DNA of 64,000 nucleotides from Thermostichus lividus PCC 6715 (GTDB taxonomy: Bacteria; Cyanobacteriota; Cyanobacteriia; Thermosynechococcales; Thermosynechococcaceae): positions 124,001 to 188,000 of the forward strand of contig NZ_CP018092.1 of the NCBI RefSeq assembly GCF_002754935.1. The letters are read 5' to 3'. How positions within the stretch are numbered: the first letter of the stretch is position 1; the number at the start of each line of letters is the position of its first letter. The notes beneath the pieces were generated by a model, which was given only the letters and a program-made list of their open reading frames with translations, did not search any database and was not told where the DNA came from. The translations under genes and the position numbers were made by a program. This document shows, piece after piece, positions 35,282 to 44,742 of the stretch.

Positions 35282-37987
35282 TTATGGCTGAAAGGCAACA
35301 GGTGGGCCAGCAGTGACGATTACGAGCCGATCGGGATCGATGATCTCCCGTAGCACGTGGTTCACGTCCTCAAGGGTGACAGCAGCTAGGCGATCGCCAA
35401 ACTGCTGCAATTCCTCTGGCGGTAAATCGACGCTGGCATTTCCCAGTACGGTTCGCGCTAGAACATCGACATTTGCCAGCTCCACCACATAGCTATTCAT
35501 TAAACTACGCTTGGCAGTGGCAAGCTCGGCGGCAGTAAACCCATGGGTGCGGGCATCACGCAACAGTTTCAGGGTGGCTTGAATGGCTTGGGCAGTGTCT
35601 TCCGGTGCGGTTTGCAGTTGAATGAGGAACGGCCCCGCTTGGCTACTGGCGGTAAAAAAGCTGTAGATGCCGTAGGTTAACCCTTGGCGATCGCGAATTT
35701 CGGTACCGAGGCGACTGGCTAAGGTATCGCCCCCTAGGATATGGTTCATCACCATGGCAGCATAAAACTGCGGATCGCGGCGATCCAGCCCCGGTGCCCC
35801 GATGTAAGTAATGGCCTGGGCTTTACCGGGGATGACGGCGTTCTTAAAAAGGGTTTGCGGCGGCGGACTCACGGGGGGAACGGTTAAGTTTAGGGGGGCT
35901 ATCTCAGGCTGCCACTGGCCAAAGAGTTCATTGAGGAGCGATCGCACTCTTGTGGGGTCAAAATCCCCCACAAGGGTGAGAATCGTCTGATCAGGGGCAT
36001 AGGCGGCACGGTAAAAATCCACTAACTGCTGCCGTTGAATTCCCTGCACCGAGGCTGGCGTGGCAAAGTGATGTAGCGGATGATCACTGGGGTAGAGAGT
36101 TTCTTGGAAGACGCGGCGACCCAATCGTACCGGGTCATCGGCTTCTAGACTCAGCGCTGTCAGATAGCGTTGTTGGCTGAGGTTAAAATCTGCTTCAGGA
36201 AAGGTGGCGTTTTGCAACACGTCCGCAAGGGTGCGCAGGAGGGTAGGTACTTCGCTGGCGAGGGCATAGCCTTCAACATCCACGCCATCGCGAAAGGCAC
36301 TAAATTCAAGGCTAATGCCGCGATCTTCTAGGGTTTGGGCAAGGGCTAAGGCATCCTTATCGCGGGTGCCGTTCAGCAGATTTGCTGCTGTCAAGTTTGC
36401 CACCCCGGGTTGGGTGAGCACATCGTAAGCAGTACCCGCATTGATGCGCCCAGCAAGAGTCACTGTGGGGGTACTGCGATCGACCAGTAGCAGCACTCGC
36501 AAGCCATTTTTGAGGGTAAAGGTTTCTACGGCAGTTGCGGGGGCGATCGCCCCTTGGGAACGTGTTGTTTTAGGCAGGTAGGTGGCAACAAGTGCAGGAT
36601 CGACTGGATCCCCGACTAAATGATGCTCTGTGGTTTGGGTACCCCCCCGCCCAGACAACTCGACGTCGGCAAATTCACTGGGGATAAATTCCCCCACAAC
36701 CCAGCGATCGCCCCCTAGGTAGGTTTGCACCACCCGCTGCACATCCGCCGCCGTTACCCGGTCAATGGCAGCGAGCAGGCGATCGCTAAACCGATAATCC
36801 CCCGCAACAGTTTCATCATTGGCCAATTGTGCCGCTTGGGCATCGATATCGCGGTTGCGCAGCACAAAATTGGCCTTTAGTTGTTGTTTGGCACGGGCTA
36901 GGGCTGGGGCGCTGAGGGGCTGCTGTGCCAATTGGTCTAAAATCTTGGTGATAGTGGTCTCGATGGTTGCTAAAGACTGATCGGGAGCAGCGATCGCCCC
37001 GATCTCAAACCACCCCCCCACTTGCAGCGCCGCACTATAGGAGTAGGCGGAACTGGCCTGTCCCGTCTCCATAAGAGACTGATAGAGCAGGGAACTGCGC
37101 CCCCCACTCAAGAGCATATCCAACACTTCAAGGGCAGGAATATCGGCATGGGTGAGGGCAGGAATCGGTGCCACCATCTGCAGTAAAGGAGCACTACCCG
37201 GCTCGCGCAGCGTAACCCGCTGTGAGGTAAATGAAGCGCCCGCCGCTCTGGCATTGACGGGCAGCGGCTCTGGGGGAGTGGGAACTTGACCGAAGGTTCT
37301 TTTCACTAGGGCAAGTGCCTCAGAGGGTCGCACATCGCCAGCAATGACCAACACCGCATTATCAGGACGATAGTACTGGCGGTAAAACGCCTTAACCTCA
37401 CCAAGGCTAAATTGCTCAACATCGGTGGCGGTGCCGCCAACCGGCAAGCCGTAGGGATGGTTGGCATAGAGCGCACCCATCACCGCACGACTGAGGCGAT
37501 ATTCGGGACTGTTTTCGTAACCCTGTAGCTCAGAAATCACCACCCGCTTTTCACTCTCAAGGGCGGTAGGGGTAATGGCCGTATTCCGTAGGCGATCGGC
37601 TTCAAGGATCAGCAATGCCTCTAACTGATCAGCGCGCACCGTGTGATGGTAGGCAGTCATATCGTAACTGGTAAAGGCATTTGAGACACTGCCCAAGGCA
37701 TTAAACAACTGGCCAAACTGCACAGGACGGGTGTCGGTTCCCTTAAACATCAGGTGTTCAAGCTGGTGGGCAATGCCGTTTTGTCCTTGGGGTTCATGGC
37801 GAGAGCCAACGCGGTACCACACCTGAAGGCTAACCACCGGTGCGGTCGGAATCTCCTTAATCAGAACCGTTAGGCCATTGTCGAGAACTGTTTTTGTCAC
37901 ACCACTACCCAGTCCTTGTACTGCATTAAGGGACATGATGACGGCCAAGCCAATACTCACCACCAGCAAAAAAAACTCGCGAGACAC
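35282..37987 (-). CDS. M16 family zinc peptidase, two-domain type
   Basis: 901 residues from a GTG, with an N-terminal membrane/signal segment (FFLLVVSIGLAVIMSLNAV). The first half has the inverted zinc motif HQLEHLMFKGT (H-x-x-E-H) with a downstream ESEKRVVISELQGYENSPEY glutamate block. The second half is a related inactive domain (VANLTAANLLNGTRDKDALA). This is the pitrilysin/processing-peptidase layout; cyanobacterial members are probably periplasmic or membrane-bound. Substrate unknown. It is transcribed with ccdA. Confidence 0.9.
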   Translation of the reverse strand: MSREFFLLVVSIGLAVIMSLNAVQGLGSGVTKTVLDNGLTVLIKEIPTAPVVSLQVWYRVGSRHEPQGQNGIAHQLEHLMFKGTDTRPVQFGQLFNALGSVSNAFTSYDMTAYHHTVRADQLEALLILEADRLRNTAITPTALESEKRVVISELQGYENSPEYRLSRAVMGALYANHPYGLPVGGTATDVEQFSLGEVKAFYRQYYRPDNAVLVIAGDVRPSEALALVKRTFGQVPTPPEPLPVNARAAGASFTSQRVTLREPGSAPLLQMVAPIPALTHADIPALEVLDMLLSGGRSSLLYQSLMETGQASSAYSYSAALQVGGWFEIGAIAAPDQSLATIETTITKILDQLAQQPLSAPALARAKQQLKANFVLRNRDIDAQAAQLANDETVAGDYRFSDRLLAAIDRVTAADVQRVVQTYLGGDRWVVGEFIPSEFADVELSGRGGTQTTEHHLVGDPVDPALVATYLPKTTRSQGAIAPATAVETFTLKNGLRVLLLVDRSTPTVTLAGRINAGTAYDVLTQPGVANLTAANLLNGTRDKDALALAQTLEDRGISLEFSAFRDGVDVEGYALASEVPTLLRTLADVLQNATFPEADFNLSQQRYLTALSLEADDPVRLGRRVFQETLYPSDHPLHHFATPASVQGIQRQQLVDFYRAAYAPDQTILTLVGDFDPTRVRSLLNELFGQWQPEIAPLNLTVPPVSPPPQTLFKNAVIPGKAQAITYIGAPGLDRRDPQFYAAMVMNHILGGDTLASRLGTEIRDRQGLTYGIYSFFTASSQAGPFLIQLQTAPEDTAQAIQATLKLLRDARTHGFTAAELATAKRSLMNSYVVELANVDVLARTVLGNASVDLPPEELQQFGDRLAAVTLEDVNHVLREIIDPDRLVIVTAGPPVAFQP

Positions 37988-38045
37988 TCTTAAGCCACTG
38001 CCGGTTTCCGGCTAGAACGCGGAGCACAGCCATCTCTGGAACGCC

Positions 38046-38363
38046 TTAGCTGCCTTGGTGGGCGATCGCGCTCACCAACGCTGTAATCGCCGGTGAAAGA
38101 CTTGAAAGCACCACCACTGCAGCCGCAGGAATAATGATTGTCGTTGCCATGCGCACCATCGCTTTAGACCCTCGCTGATCCACTTCAAACTTGTAGTCTT
38201 GGGCTTTAACGTAGTTACTGAGGCCGCTGACATCAAGTTGCAGCTTTTCGACATCGGTTTGCAGCTTGTGGACATTCGTCTGTAGCTTCTCTACGTCTGT
38301 GCGTAGTCCCTGTAGCTGACTGAGTACCTTGGTTTGAAACTCCTGCTCACCCATAGGATACAT
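38046..38363 (-). CDS. Small coiled-coil protein with a C-terminal membrane segment
   Basis: 105 residues. The middle is built of heptads (LRTDVEK, LQTNVHK, LQTDVEK, LQLDVSG) that should form a coiled coil. It ends in a hydrophobic helix, MATTIIIPAAAVVVLSSLSP. Such proteins are often tail-anchored, but I do not recognise a family with known function. It lies between the M16 peptidase and tyrS, on the same strand. Confidence 0.6.
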   Translation of the reverse strand: MYPMGEQEFQTKVLSQLQGLRTDVEKLQTNVHKLQTDVEKLQLDVSGLSNYVKAQDYKFEVDQRGSKAMVRMATTIIIPAAAVVVLSSLSPAITALVSAIAHQGS

Positions 38364-38399
38364 GCCTACTGCTGTGTCCCTTCTATCCTGACACAGGAC

Positions 38400-39629
38400 T
38401 TAGGCCACAAAGCGCAGGAACTTTTTCTTGCCCACCTGTAACACTTGGTTAACGTAGGTCTCTGGGCTGTTCAGGGTAAACTCCACATCACTAATTTTTT
38501 CACTGTTGAGGCGCACCCCGCCTCCTTGAATCTGCCGTCGTGCTTCACTACTGCTGGGGCACAGTCCCGTCTGACTCAGAACGTAGGTGAGTTTCACAGG
38601 AAAGCTAAATTGACTCAGGGAATACTCAGGAATGGAACTCGCCTGCGCGGTTTGCCCTTGGGTGACAATGGCGGCCAGTTCTGCTTGGGTTTGCTGGGCT
38701 AGCTCGCGGCCATGGTACTGGCTGACAACCTCGAGAGCAAGGGCTTTTTGGCGCTCGCGCGGATTCGTGGGCAAGGCCTCAAGGGGTAGATCCGTCAACA
38801 GTTCGATGTACTGATTGACCAAGGCATCAGGGACTTTCTCGAGTTTGGAGTACATACTGGCAGCGGACTCTGTGAGCGCTACGTAATTCCCTAAGGATTT
38901 TGACATTTTCTGCACGCCATCAGTGCCAATTAAAATTGGCATCAACAGGCCGAACTGCAATGTTGGTCGCTGAAAGTGACGCTGCAGATCCCGCCCCACG
39001 GCAATATTAAATTTCTGGTCAGTGCCTCCTAGCTCCACATCGGCATCGACCGCCACGGAGTCGTAGCCCTGCATCAGCGGATAGAGAAATTCGTGCAGAA
39101 AAATGGGGCTTTCCTTGGCATAGCGTTCGGCAAAGCCTTCCTTGGCCAGCATTTGACCAACGGTCATTGTGCCCAATAGTTCGAGAATCTGCCGCAGGTC
39201 TAGGGTAGCCAGCCACTCTGAATTATAGCGGATTTCCAGCCGTCCGGGTGTCTCAAAGTCTAGAATGGGTCGCACCTGATCAAGATAGGTTTGCACATTC
39301 TGGGCGATCGCTGCAGGGGTTAATTGCTGGCGCACCTCCGATTTACCGGTGGGATCGCCAATTTGAGCCGTAAAGTCCCCAATAATGAGCACAGCACAAT
39401 GCCCCGCATCCTGAAACTGGCGTAATTTACGCAGGACAATACTGTGGCCGAGGTGAATGTCGCTGCCGGTGGGATCAATCCCTAGCTTGATGCGCAAGGG
39501 GCGATCGCCCAAGGCAACCCAGAGATTTTCTTGGGGGTTATTGGAATCGGGGACATGGGGAAACGTTTCCACAACCCCCCGTTGTAATCGGGCAATGGTT
39601 GCTTCAAAGTCTGCTGCACACATCTTCAT
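38400..39629 (-). CDS. tyrS: Tyrosyl-tRNA synthetase
   Basis: 409 residues, class I synthetase that charges tRNA-Tyr. The HIGH-type motif is in [24 protein letters not shown] in [12 protein letters not shown], and a C-terminal S4 RNA-binding domain is visible ([19 protein letters not shown]). The layout fits the TyrZ-like bacterial branch. Confidence 0.95.
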   Translation of the reverse strand: MKMCAADFEATIARLQRGVVETFPHVPDSNNPQENLWVALGDRPLRIKLGIDPTGSDIHLGHSIVLRKLRQFQDAGHCAVLIIGDFTAQIGDPTGKSEVRQQLTPAAIAQNVQTYLDQVRPILDFETPGRLEIRYNSEWLATLDLRQILELLGTMTVGQMLAKEGFAERYAKESPIFLHEFLYPLMQGYDSVAVDADVELGGTDQKFNIAVGRDLQRHFQRPTLQFGLLMPILIGTDGVQKMSKSLGNYVALTESAASMYSKLEKVPDALVNQYIELLTDLPLEALPTNPRERQKALALEVVSQYHGRELAQQTQAELAAIVTQGQTAQASSIPEYSLSQFSFPVKLTYVLSQTGLCPSSSEARRQIQGGGVRLNSEKISDVEFTLNSPETYVNQVLQVGKKKFLRFVA

Positions 39630-39782
39630 AGATCACATCGATCACGGTAGATCACATTGGCTGGAACATTTCTGGCCTAGGATGGCTATGATAACAATCA
39701 ATGGCGATCGCTGGGCATAGTACTGCCGTATTCTTCGATCCCCTCTGCCAGCCCCTCAGTTAGGAGTGAGGACGTTACTGCC

Positions 39783-41717
39783 GTGTCAACCACTACCCTT
39801 GGCAAGCAGCGCCCCCAAACGCGCCCACAGGATGACAACTTTTGGCGTGGCGTTCTGCGAATTGCCAATCGCACATTTTTAGTGGGGATGACCCTCGGTT
39901 CAGCAGCGTTGGGAGGCAGCCTCCTTGGCTTGGCCGTCAGCTTTCGTAATCTCCCCGATGTGCGATCGCTGCGGGGCTATATTCCCAGTGAAACCACACA
40001 TATCTATGATGCTAAGGGCACCTTACTGGTGAGCCTGCACGATGAAGAGAATCGTGAGGTTGTTCCCCTTGACAAAATTTCCCCAAACCTCAAGTTAGCC
40101 GTGATGGCGATTGAAGATAGCAATTTCTACCAACATCGCGGCATTAACCCCATTGGTATTTCCCGTGCCTTGGTGGTCAACCTAACCTCTGGCCGCACAG
40201 CCCAAGGCGGATCCACCTTGACTATGCAACTGGTGAAAAACCTGTTTCTCTCGCCAGATCGCTCCTTAAGTCGCAAAGTGGCCGAAGCCGTTTTAGCCAT
40301 GCGCCTAGAGCAAATTTTTACCAAAGATCAGATTCTGGAAATGTACCTCAACCAAGTTTATTGGGGGCACAACACCTATGGGGTACAGACCGCAGCCCAA
40401 AGCTACTTCAAAAAATCAGCGGCGGATCTCACCCTTGCAGAAGCCGCCATGATGGCCGGTATTATTCAGGCACCTGAGGCCTTTAGCCCCTTTGTAGATC
40501 TGGAGACCGCCAAACAGCGACAACAGCTTGTGTTAGATCGCATGGTTGAACTGGAGTGGATCACCCCTCAAGAGGCTGCTGCCGCTGCCCAACAATCCCT
40601 GACACTCGGCGAAATCACCTCCTTTCAGCGCAGTCGCAGTCCGTGGATTACCGATGCTGTACTCCAAGAGCTAACGCAGCAATTTGGGCGTGAAGCTGTC
40701 ATTCGCGGCGGGATGCGCGTGCAAAGTAGCTTGGATGCAGATCTGCAAAAAATGGCAGAGGCAGCAGTGCAGCGGGGGTTTGCTACCCTGCAAGCAAGCG
40801 GCATCCGCGCTGATCAGCTCGCTTTGGCCGCTGTTGATCCTCGCACCCACTATGTCAAAGCCTTAGTGGGGGGGATGGACTACAATCGCAGTCAATTTAA
40901 CCGTGCCACCCAAGCGATGCGCCAGCCCGGATCCGCGTTTAAGCCCTTTGTGTTCTATGCCGCTTACGCCAGTGGCAACTACACTCCGGACTCTGGGATT
41001 AACGATTCACCCGTAAGCTATCGCGATGGCATGGGGCGGTATGTTCCCCAAAACTACGATCGCTCCTTTATGGGACCGATGTCAATGCGGATGGCCTTAG
41101 CCACCTCCCGTAACATTCCGGCCATTGTTTTGGGGCAGGAGGTGGGGATTGACCGCGTGATTGAAATTTGCCGTACCCTTGGCATTACCAGCCCCATGCT
41201 ACCGGTGGTCTCTTTGCCCTTGGGTGCAGTGGACTTAACCCCCCTAGAAATGGCGGCTGCCTACGCTACTTTTGCCAACAATGGCTGGCAGTCTCCCACA
41301 ACAACCATTATTCAGGTCACCGATAACAGCGGTCATTTGTTACTGGATCATACACCGCGACCAAAGCTGGTTCTAGACCCTTGGGCAGCCGCAGCAATCA
41401 ATAATACGATGCAAAGTGTCATCACTAGCGGTACCGGCACCGGAGCCAGTATTGGCCGTCCCGCAGCGGGTAAAACCGGCACCACCTCCTCGGAGCGGGA
41501 TATTTGGTTTGTGGGCTATGTGCCCCAATTGTCAGCAGCGGTTTGGGCAGGAAATGATAACTATGCACCCTTGGGCCAGGGTGCCACCGGTGGAGGCTTC
41601 ATGGCACCCATCTGGCGAGATTTTATGACCCAAGCCCTCAAAGATGTTCCTGTCCAAGACTTTACGCCAATGTCGAAGTTTCAGCGACCGAAGCCTCAAC
41701 GGCGTGATAGCAACTAG
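39783..41717 (+). CDS. Class A penicillin-binding protein (PBP1A type)
   Basis: 644 residues from a GTG. One N-terminal membrane anchor (about 36-55) is followed by a GT51 transglycosylase domain with catalytic Glu in MAIEDSNFYQHRGINP and GGSTLTMQLVKNLFL, then a transpeptidase domain with Ser in QPGSAFKPFVFY, the SRN-like TSRNIPAIV, and KTGTTSSERDIWFVGY. It polymerises and cross-links peptidoglycan. A hairpin terminator follows directly. Confidence 0.92.
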   Translation: MSTTTLGKQRPQTRPQDDNFWRGVLRIANRTFLVGMTLGSAALGGSLLGLAVSFRNLPDVRSLRGYIPSETTHIYDAKGTLLVSLHDEENREVVPLDKISPNLKLAVMAIEDSNFYQHRGINPIGISRALVVNLTSGRTAQGGSTLTMQLVKNLFLSPDRSLSRKVAEAVLAMRLEQIFTKDQILEMYLNQVYWGHNTYGVQTAAQSYFKKSAADLTLAEAAMMAGIIQAPEAFSPFVDLETAKQRQQLVLDRMVELEWITPQEAAAAAQQSLTLGEITSFQRSRSPWITDAVLQELTQQFGREAVIRGGMRVQSSLDADLQKMAEAAVQRGFATLQASGIRADQLALAAVDPRTHYVKALVGGMDYNRSQFNRATQAMRQPGSAFKPFVFYAAYASGNYTPDSGINDSPVSYRDGMGRYVPQNYDRSFMGPMSMRMALATSRNIPAIVLGQEVGIDRVIEICRTLGITSPMLPVVSLPLGAVDLTPLEMAAAYATFANNGWQSPTTTIIQVTDNSGHLLLDHTPRPKLVLDPWAAAAINNTMQSVITSGTGTGASIGRPAAGKTGTTSSERDIWFVGYVPQLSAAVWAGNDNYAPLGQGATGGGFMAPIWRDFMTQALKDVPVQDFTPMSKFQRPKPQRRDSN

Positions 41718-41742
41718 GGAGCCGTCTGAGGCTCCCCTTTTG
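41717..41742 (+). terminator. Rho-independent terminator of the PBP gene
   Basis: GGGAGCC-GTCTGA-GGCTCCC forms a 7-bp G/C stem with a 6-base loop, followed by CTTTT. It starts at the stop codon of the PBP gene and lies about 90 bases before IS605 copy B. Confidence 0.75.
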
Positions 41743-41877
41743 TGCCTTAAATTTGCTGCACACAAAGGAAGATGTTATTGCCTAACCGCCCATGTCTGGA
41801 GTCTGCAAAATCGATATCGCTGAATCGATTGATTTGACTTCTCTCCTCCTTGAAAGAGAGGGGATTCCCAAAGGATG

Positions 41878-43167
41878 CTACGCAACGGGCTGAAGCCGCG
41901 TTGTTTCGCTTTTCCCTTGAGCTGTCACCCACAACTTAATGCGGGTGGGGGCAGTCAAAGACCCCCTACCAACTCCGCTCAGACTCAATCCAAGCATCGT
42001 CGCTACTTTACGCAGGATGTTGGCAGCGCCATTACAATCCGCGTTGATGTACCAATTCTGAGCAGTCCTGAACAAGCCTCGCTTCGTCCGCTTCCCCGAT
42101 GACTTCCAGCTATCAGGTTTTTCACCGAATGTCGGCAAAAAGTCACCATCCACAAACGATGCTTGAGAGGTATACGACTCCTCAGTTTCAACAAACTCTA
42201 TCCCGTACTGCTCCGCTAACTGAGCAATCCGCTCTTTCAGTCTCGCAGTTGGGATCTGCACAAACTTCTGATTGGTCTTCTTGCCCAGGTTGGAACCGTC
42301 CTTTTGCCGCTGGTTCCAGCCAAATACAATCCGACCAATCCGGTTACGGGTGCAATGGTCAATCACAATCCTAGCCGCTTTGTTCACTGCATCACGTATC
42401 TGCCGATTGCGCTTCTCAGTGAGTTGTGCCAGTCGCTTTGACCAAAAGCCTTGAGGCTTACCTTCTTTCAGCTTGGCAATTTGCTTGTTGTACCAGCGGT
42501 TCAACGATTTCAGGTGCAGTCCATCCACAATGAAGCTGGTTCCCACATTGCTGACGCAGGTGAGCCAGTTGTTTAATCCCGAATCGATGCCCAGCACCCG
42601 CATCGGGTCTACATCAATCTGAACGGGGTTCAGACGATAGACAAACTCAGTGTAGAAACACCCATTGCGCGGCAGAATCCGCAGTTCCTTGATGTCCTCA
42701 AATTTGAGATTGGAGGGCATGGGGACAGTGAACGAATCAATCTGAAACCACACTTTCACTAACTGCCCCAGCGGAACCCGGATCATCCCATCAACCAACT
42801 TCAGCGCTTGTTTGGGATAGCTGACTACTGCCAACCCTCCCTTCTTGCGGTAATTTGGCATCCTGGGTTTCTCTGCCAGTTCTCCACCTCGCCACAGTTT
42901 CAACAATGCTCGGTAGGACTTAAACGACTCGTAGACCGAAATCAAGGTTTGCTGTGCAGCCTGGGAGTAAAGAGCTTGGAAGTGCTTACTGGTCTTGTAT
43001 TCGTAACTCAGGCTATGCTTGCCAATCCACTGCCCGGTCTTAAAGTGCAGTTGACGAGCATAGTAGATGCCCTGATTGGTTAGCTTGTTTGCCTCAGAGC
43101 AGACAAATTCCATCACCCCCTTAAGTTCGTTATTGGGGTTGAGCAAAACTTGCTGACATCCAAACAT
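41878..43167 (-). CDS. TnpB with altered RuvC-II site and no zinc ribbon (copy B)
   Basis: 429 residues, differing from copy A (32417-33706) at only a few positions. The catalytic-site features are the same: Asp195 in GIDSGLNN, Gly283 in RIVFGWNQ where Glu is usual, ETEESYTSQ (Glu327, 329, 330), Asp377 in INADCNGAANI, and no zinc-ribbon cysteines. The start at 43167 (MFGCQQVLLN) is preferred over the open extension to 43272, which overlaps tnpA on the other strand. TnpB nucleases use an omega-RNA from the transposon right end; here that would overlap the 3' end of the gene and end at 41835. Confidence 0.88.
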   Translation of the reverse strand: MFGCQQVLLNPNNELKGVMEFVCSEANKLTNQGIYYARQLHFKTGQWIGKHSLSYEYKTSKHFQALYSQAAQQTLISVYESFKSYRALLKLWRGGELAEKPRMPNYRKKGGLAVVSYPKQALKLVDGMIRVPLGQLVKVWFQIDSFTVPMPSNLKFEDIKELRILPRNGCFYTEFVYRLNPVQIDVDPMRVLGIDSGLNNWLTCVSNVGTSFIVDGLHLKSLNRWYNKQIAKLKEGKPQGFWSKRLAQLTEKRNRQIRDAVNKAARIVIDHCTRNRIGRIVFGWNQRQKDGSNLGKKTNQKFVQIPTARLKERIAQLAEQYGIEFVETEESYTSQASFVDGDFLPTFGEKPDSWKSSGKRTKRGLFRTAQNWYINADCNGAANILRKVATMLGLSLSGVGRGSLTAPTRIKLWVTAQGKSETTRLQPVA

Positions 43168-43224
43168 GGTGAGTTTATGCAACAATTGTCTGCAGCGTAG
43201 CACAGATAGACAAACAGGTGAACT

Positions 43225-43620
43225 ATGGACTACCAGAAAAGCCGCAATGCAACGTATTTGCTGAACTATCACTTTGTCTGGATTCCTCGGCGGCGTAGAC
43301 CTGTTTTACGGGGAGAAATAGCAAATCGGTGCAGGCAGTTGATATGGGAAGCAGCAGAGGAGATTGATTGTCAAGTTGTGTCGTTGGCAATTGAACCGGA
43401 TCATGTCCACCTCTTTGTTAATTGCCCTCCAACAATTGCACCCTATCAAATCATTCATCGAATTAAGGGGCGAACTGCACGGTTCCTCAGACAGGAATTC
43501 CCTAATCCATTAATGAAACTGCCGTCCATGTGGACATCCAGTTACTTTGTCTCAACGGCTGGCAATGTTAGCAGCGAAACAATTCAGCGCTACATTGAAG
43601 CTCAGGGCAAGAGTAATTGA
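43225..43620 (+). CDS. TnpA, Y1 HUH transposase of IS200/IS605 (intact)
   Basis: 131 residues. The HUH motif is in EPDHVHLFVN and the catalytic tyrosine in TIQRYIEAQGK. Helpful family blocks are NYHFVWIPRRRRPVLRGEIA and IHRIKGRTARFLRQEFPNP. It moves single-stranded DNA between hairpin ends. As the only complete TnpA in the window it could mobilise all three copies of this family. Confidence 0.92.
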   Translation: MDYQKSRNATYLLNYHFVWIPRRRRPVLRGEIANRCRQLIWEAAEEIDCQVVSLAIEPDHVHLFVNCPPTIAPYQIIHRIKGRTARFLRQEFPNPLMKLPSMWTSSYFVSTAGNVSSETIQRYIEAQGKSN

Positions 43621-43811
43621 CCTTACTAGGGGCTAAAGCCCCCTGAGTTGGCTGTATCCCCTCGCTAAAGCGGAGGGGTTTTAGCCCGCCCACATCACTC
43701 CTATAACGCCTGATGCACTAGCAGCAGTCACTGAGAAGCCCGCACGCTATACGTCAGCATGAGTGTCCGGAGTATGTCACTGAGAGCAGATCCGCTACCT
43801 TCTAGTTACGA

Positions 43812-44732
43812 CTAGTTACGATGATTATTGTGGTATGGAATCCGTGCGCCTGCCCACGCTAATTTTTCCCGCAGGGTTTGATAAAACGAATAATGATCGC
43901 GCAGCAGAATAAAGCGGGCTTGGCAATCAGCCATCGACACCTGCACTCGCTGCCCCGGCCAAATGGAGGTAGCCATGACCCCATCCATCCATAGTTTGGT
44001 ATTAAGGCTATGATCCTCCAGCGGCCAAATACTCACGAGAGAGCGCGACGGTAAGACAATGGGACGACTAGAGAGACTCAGGGGGCAAATGGGGGTGACC
44101 ACCAAGGCTTCCATGCCGGGGTGCACGATGGGACCGTTGGCCGCTACGGTGTAGCAGGTGGATCCGGTGGGAGTGGCCACCAGAAGGCCATCTCCTTGGT
44201 ACTGATCGACCACATCGCCATCAATTTCCATTTCCAGAATGGCGGTAATCATGCGATCCGCTGAGGCGGGCTTGATGCACATTTCATTGAGGGCATAGTA
44301 GCGATCGCCCACGGGTTCGGCGTTGGGTTTTGGGCCTTCAAACACTTGCGCTTGCAGCATCATCCGTTGCTGCATCGCGTACTCATCCCGCTCTAGGCGA
44401 TCCCAAACGGTTTCCAACTCCGCAAACAGATCAAAAGGTTCGGTTAAGAATCCCAAATGCCCACCAACATTGACCGCAAGAATCGGAACTCCTGGAGCGG
44501 CCAAGTGCCGTGCTGCGGCTAGGGAGGTGCCATCTCCGCCTAAGACAATGGCCAGATCAATAGGGTCTGTGACGGAGGCCATAAAAACGGGATAGGGATT
44601 ATCTCGCGGACCGCTTGGTCCCACGAGCACCCGTGCCCCTCGCTGTTGCAGTTGTCGCACCACCCGATCGGCCCAGTCTTTACTTTGGCGATCGCCCGCC
44701 TTGTGTACTACGATCACTTGGTTTAACTGCAT
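43812..44732 (-). CDS. nadK: NAD kinase
   Basis: 306 residues. The diagnostic GGDGT is in LAIVLGGDGTSLAAARHLA, with NVGGHLGFLTEPF and the C-terminal TPTGSTCYTVAANGPIVHPG block. It phosphorylates NAD+ to NADP+. Cyanobacteria usually have two NAD kinases; which one this is cannot be told. It lies 10 bases downstream of kaiC on the same strand and may share its transcript. Confidence 0.93.
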   Translation of the reverse strand: MQLNQVIVVHKAGDRQSKDWADRVVRQLQQRGARVLVGPSGPRDNPYPVFMASVTDPIDLAIVLGGDGTSLAAARHLAAPGVPILAVNVGGHLGFLTEPFDLFAELETVWDRLERDEYAMQQRMMLQAQVFEGPKPNAEPVGDRYYALNEMCIKPASADRMITAILEMEIDGDVVDQYQGDGLLVATPTGSTCYTVAANGPIVHPGMEALVVTPICPLSLSSRPIVLPSRSLVSIWPLEDHSLNTKLWMDGVMATSIWPGQRVQVSMADCQARFILLRDHYSFYQTLREKLAWAGARIPYHNNHRN

Positions 44733-44742
44733 CCAGCTTGGC

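Larger units (their letters stand above)
41835..43702. mobile_element. IS200/IS605-family element, copy B (complete)
   Basis: 1868 bp with intact divergent tnpB (minus) and tnpA (plus). The right end (left in these coordinates) begins TTGACTTCTC, i.e. reads ...GAGAGAAGTCAA outward. The left end finishes at 43702 and is followed by ATAA, the reverse of the TTAT shared with copies A and C. Left-end hairpins CCCCTCGCTAAAGCGGAGGGG and GGGGCTAAAGCCCC are at about 43630-43680. No target duplication, as expected for the family. It is the likely source of transposase for copies A and C. Confidence 0.92.
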
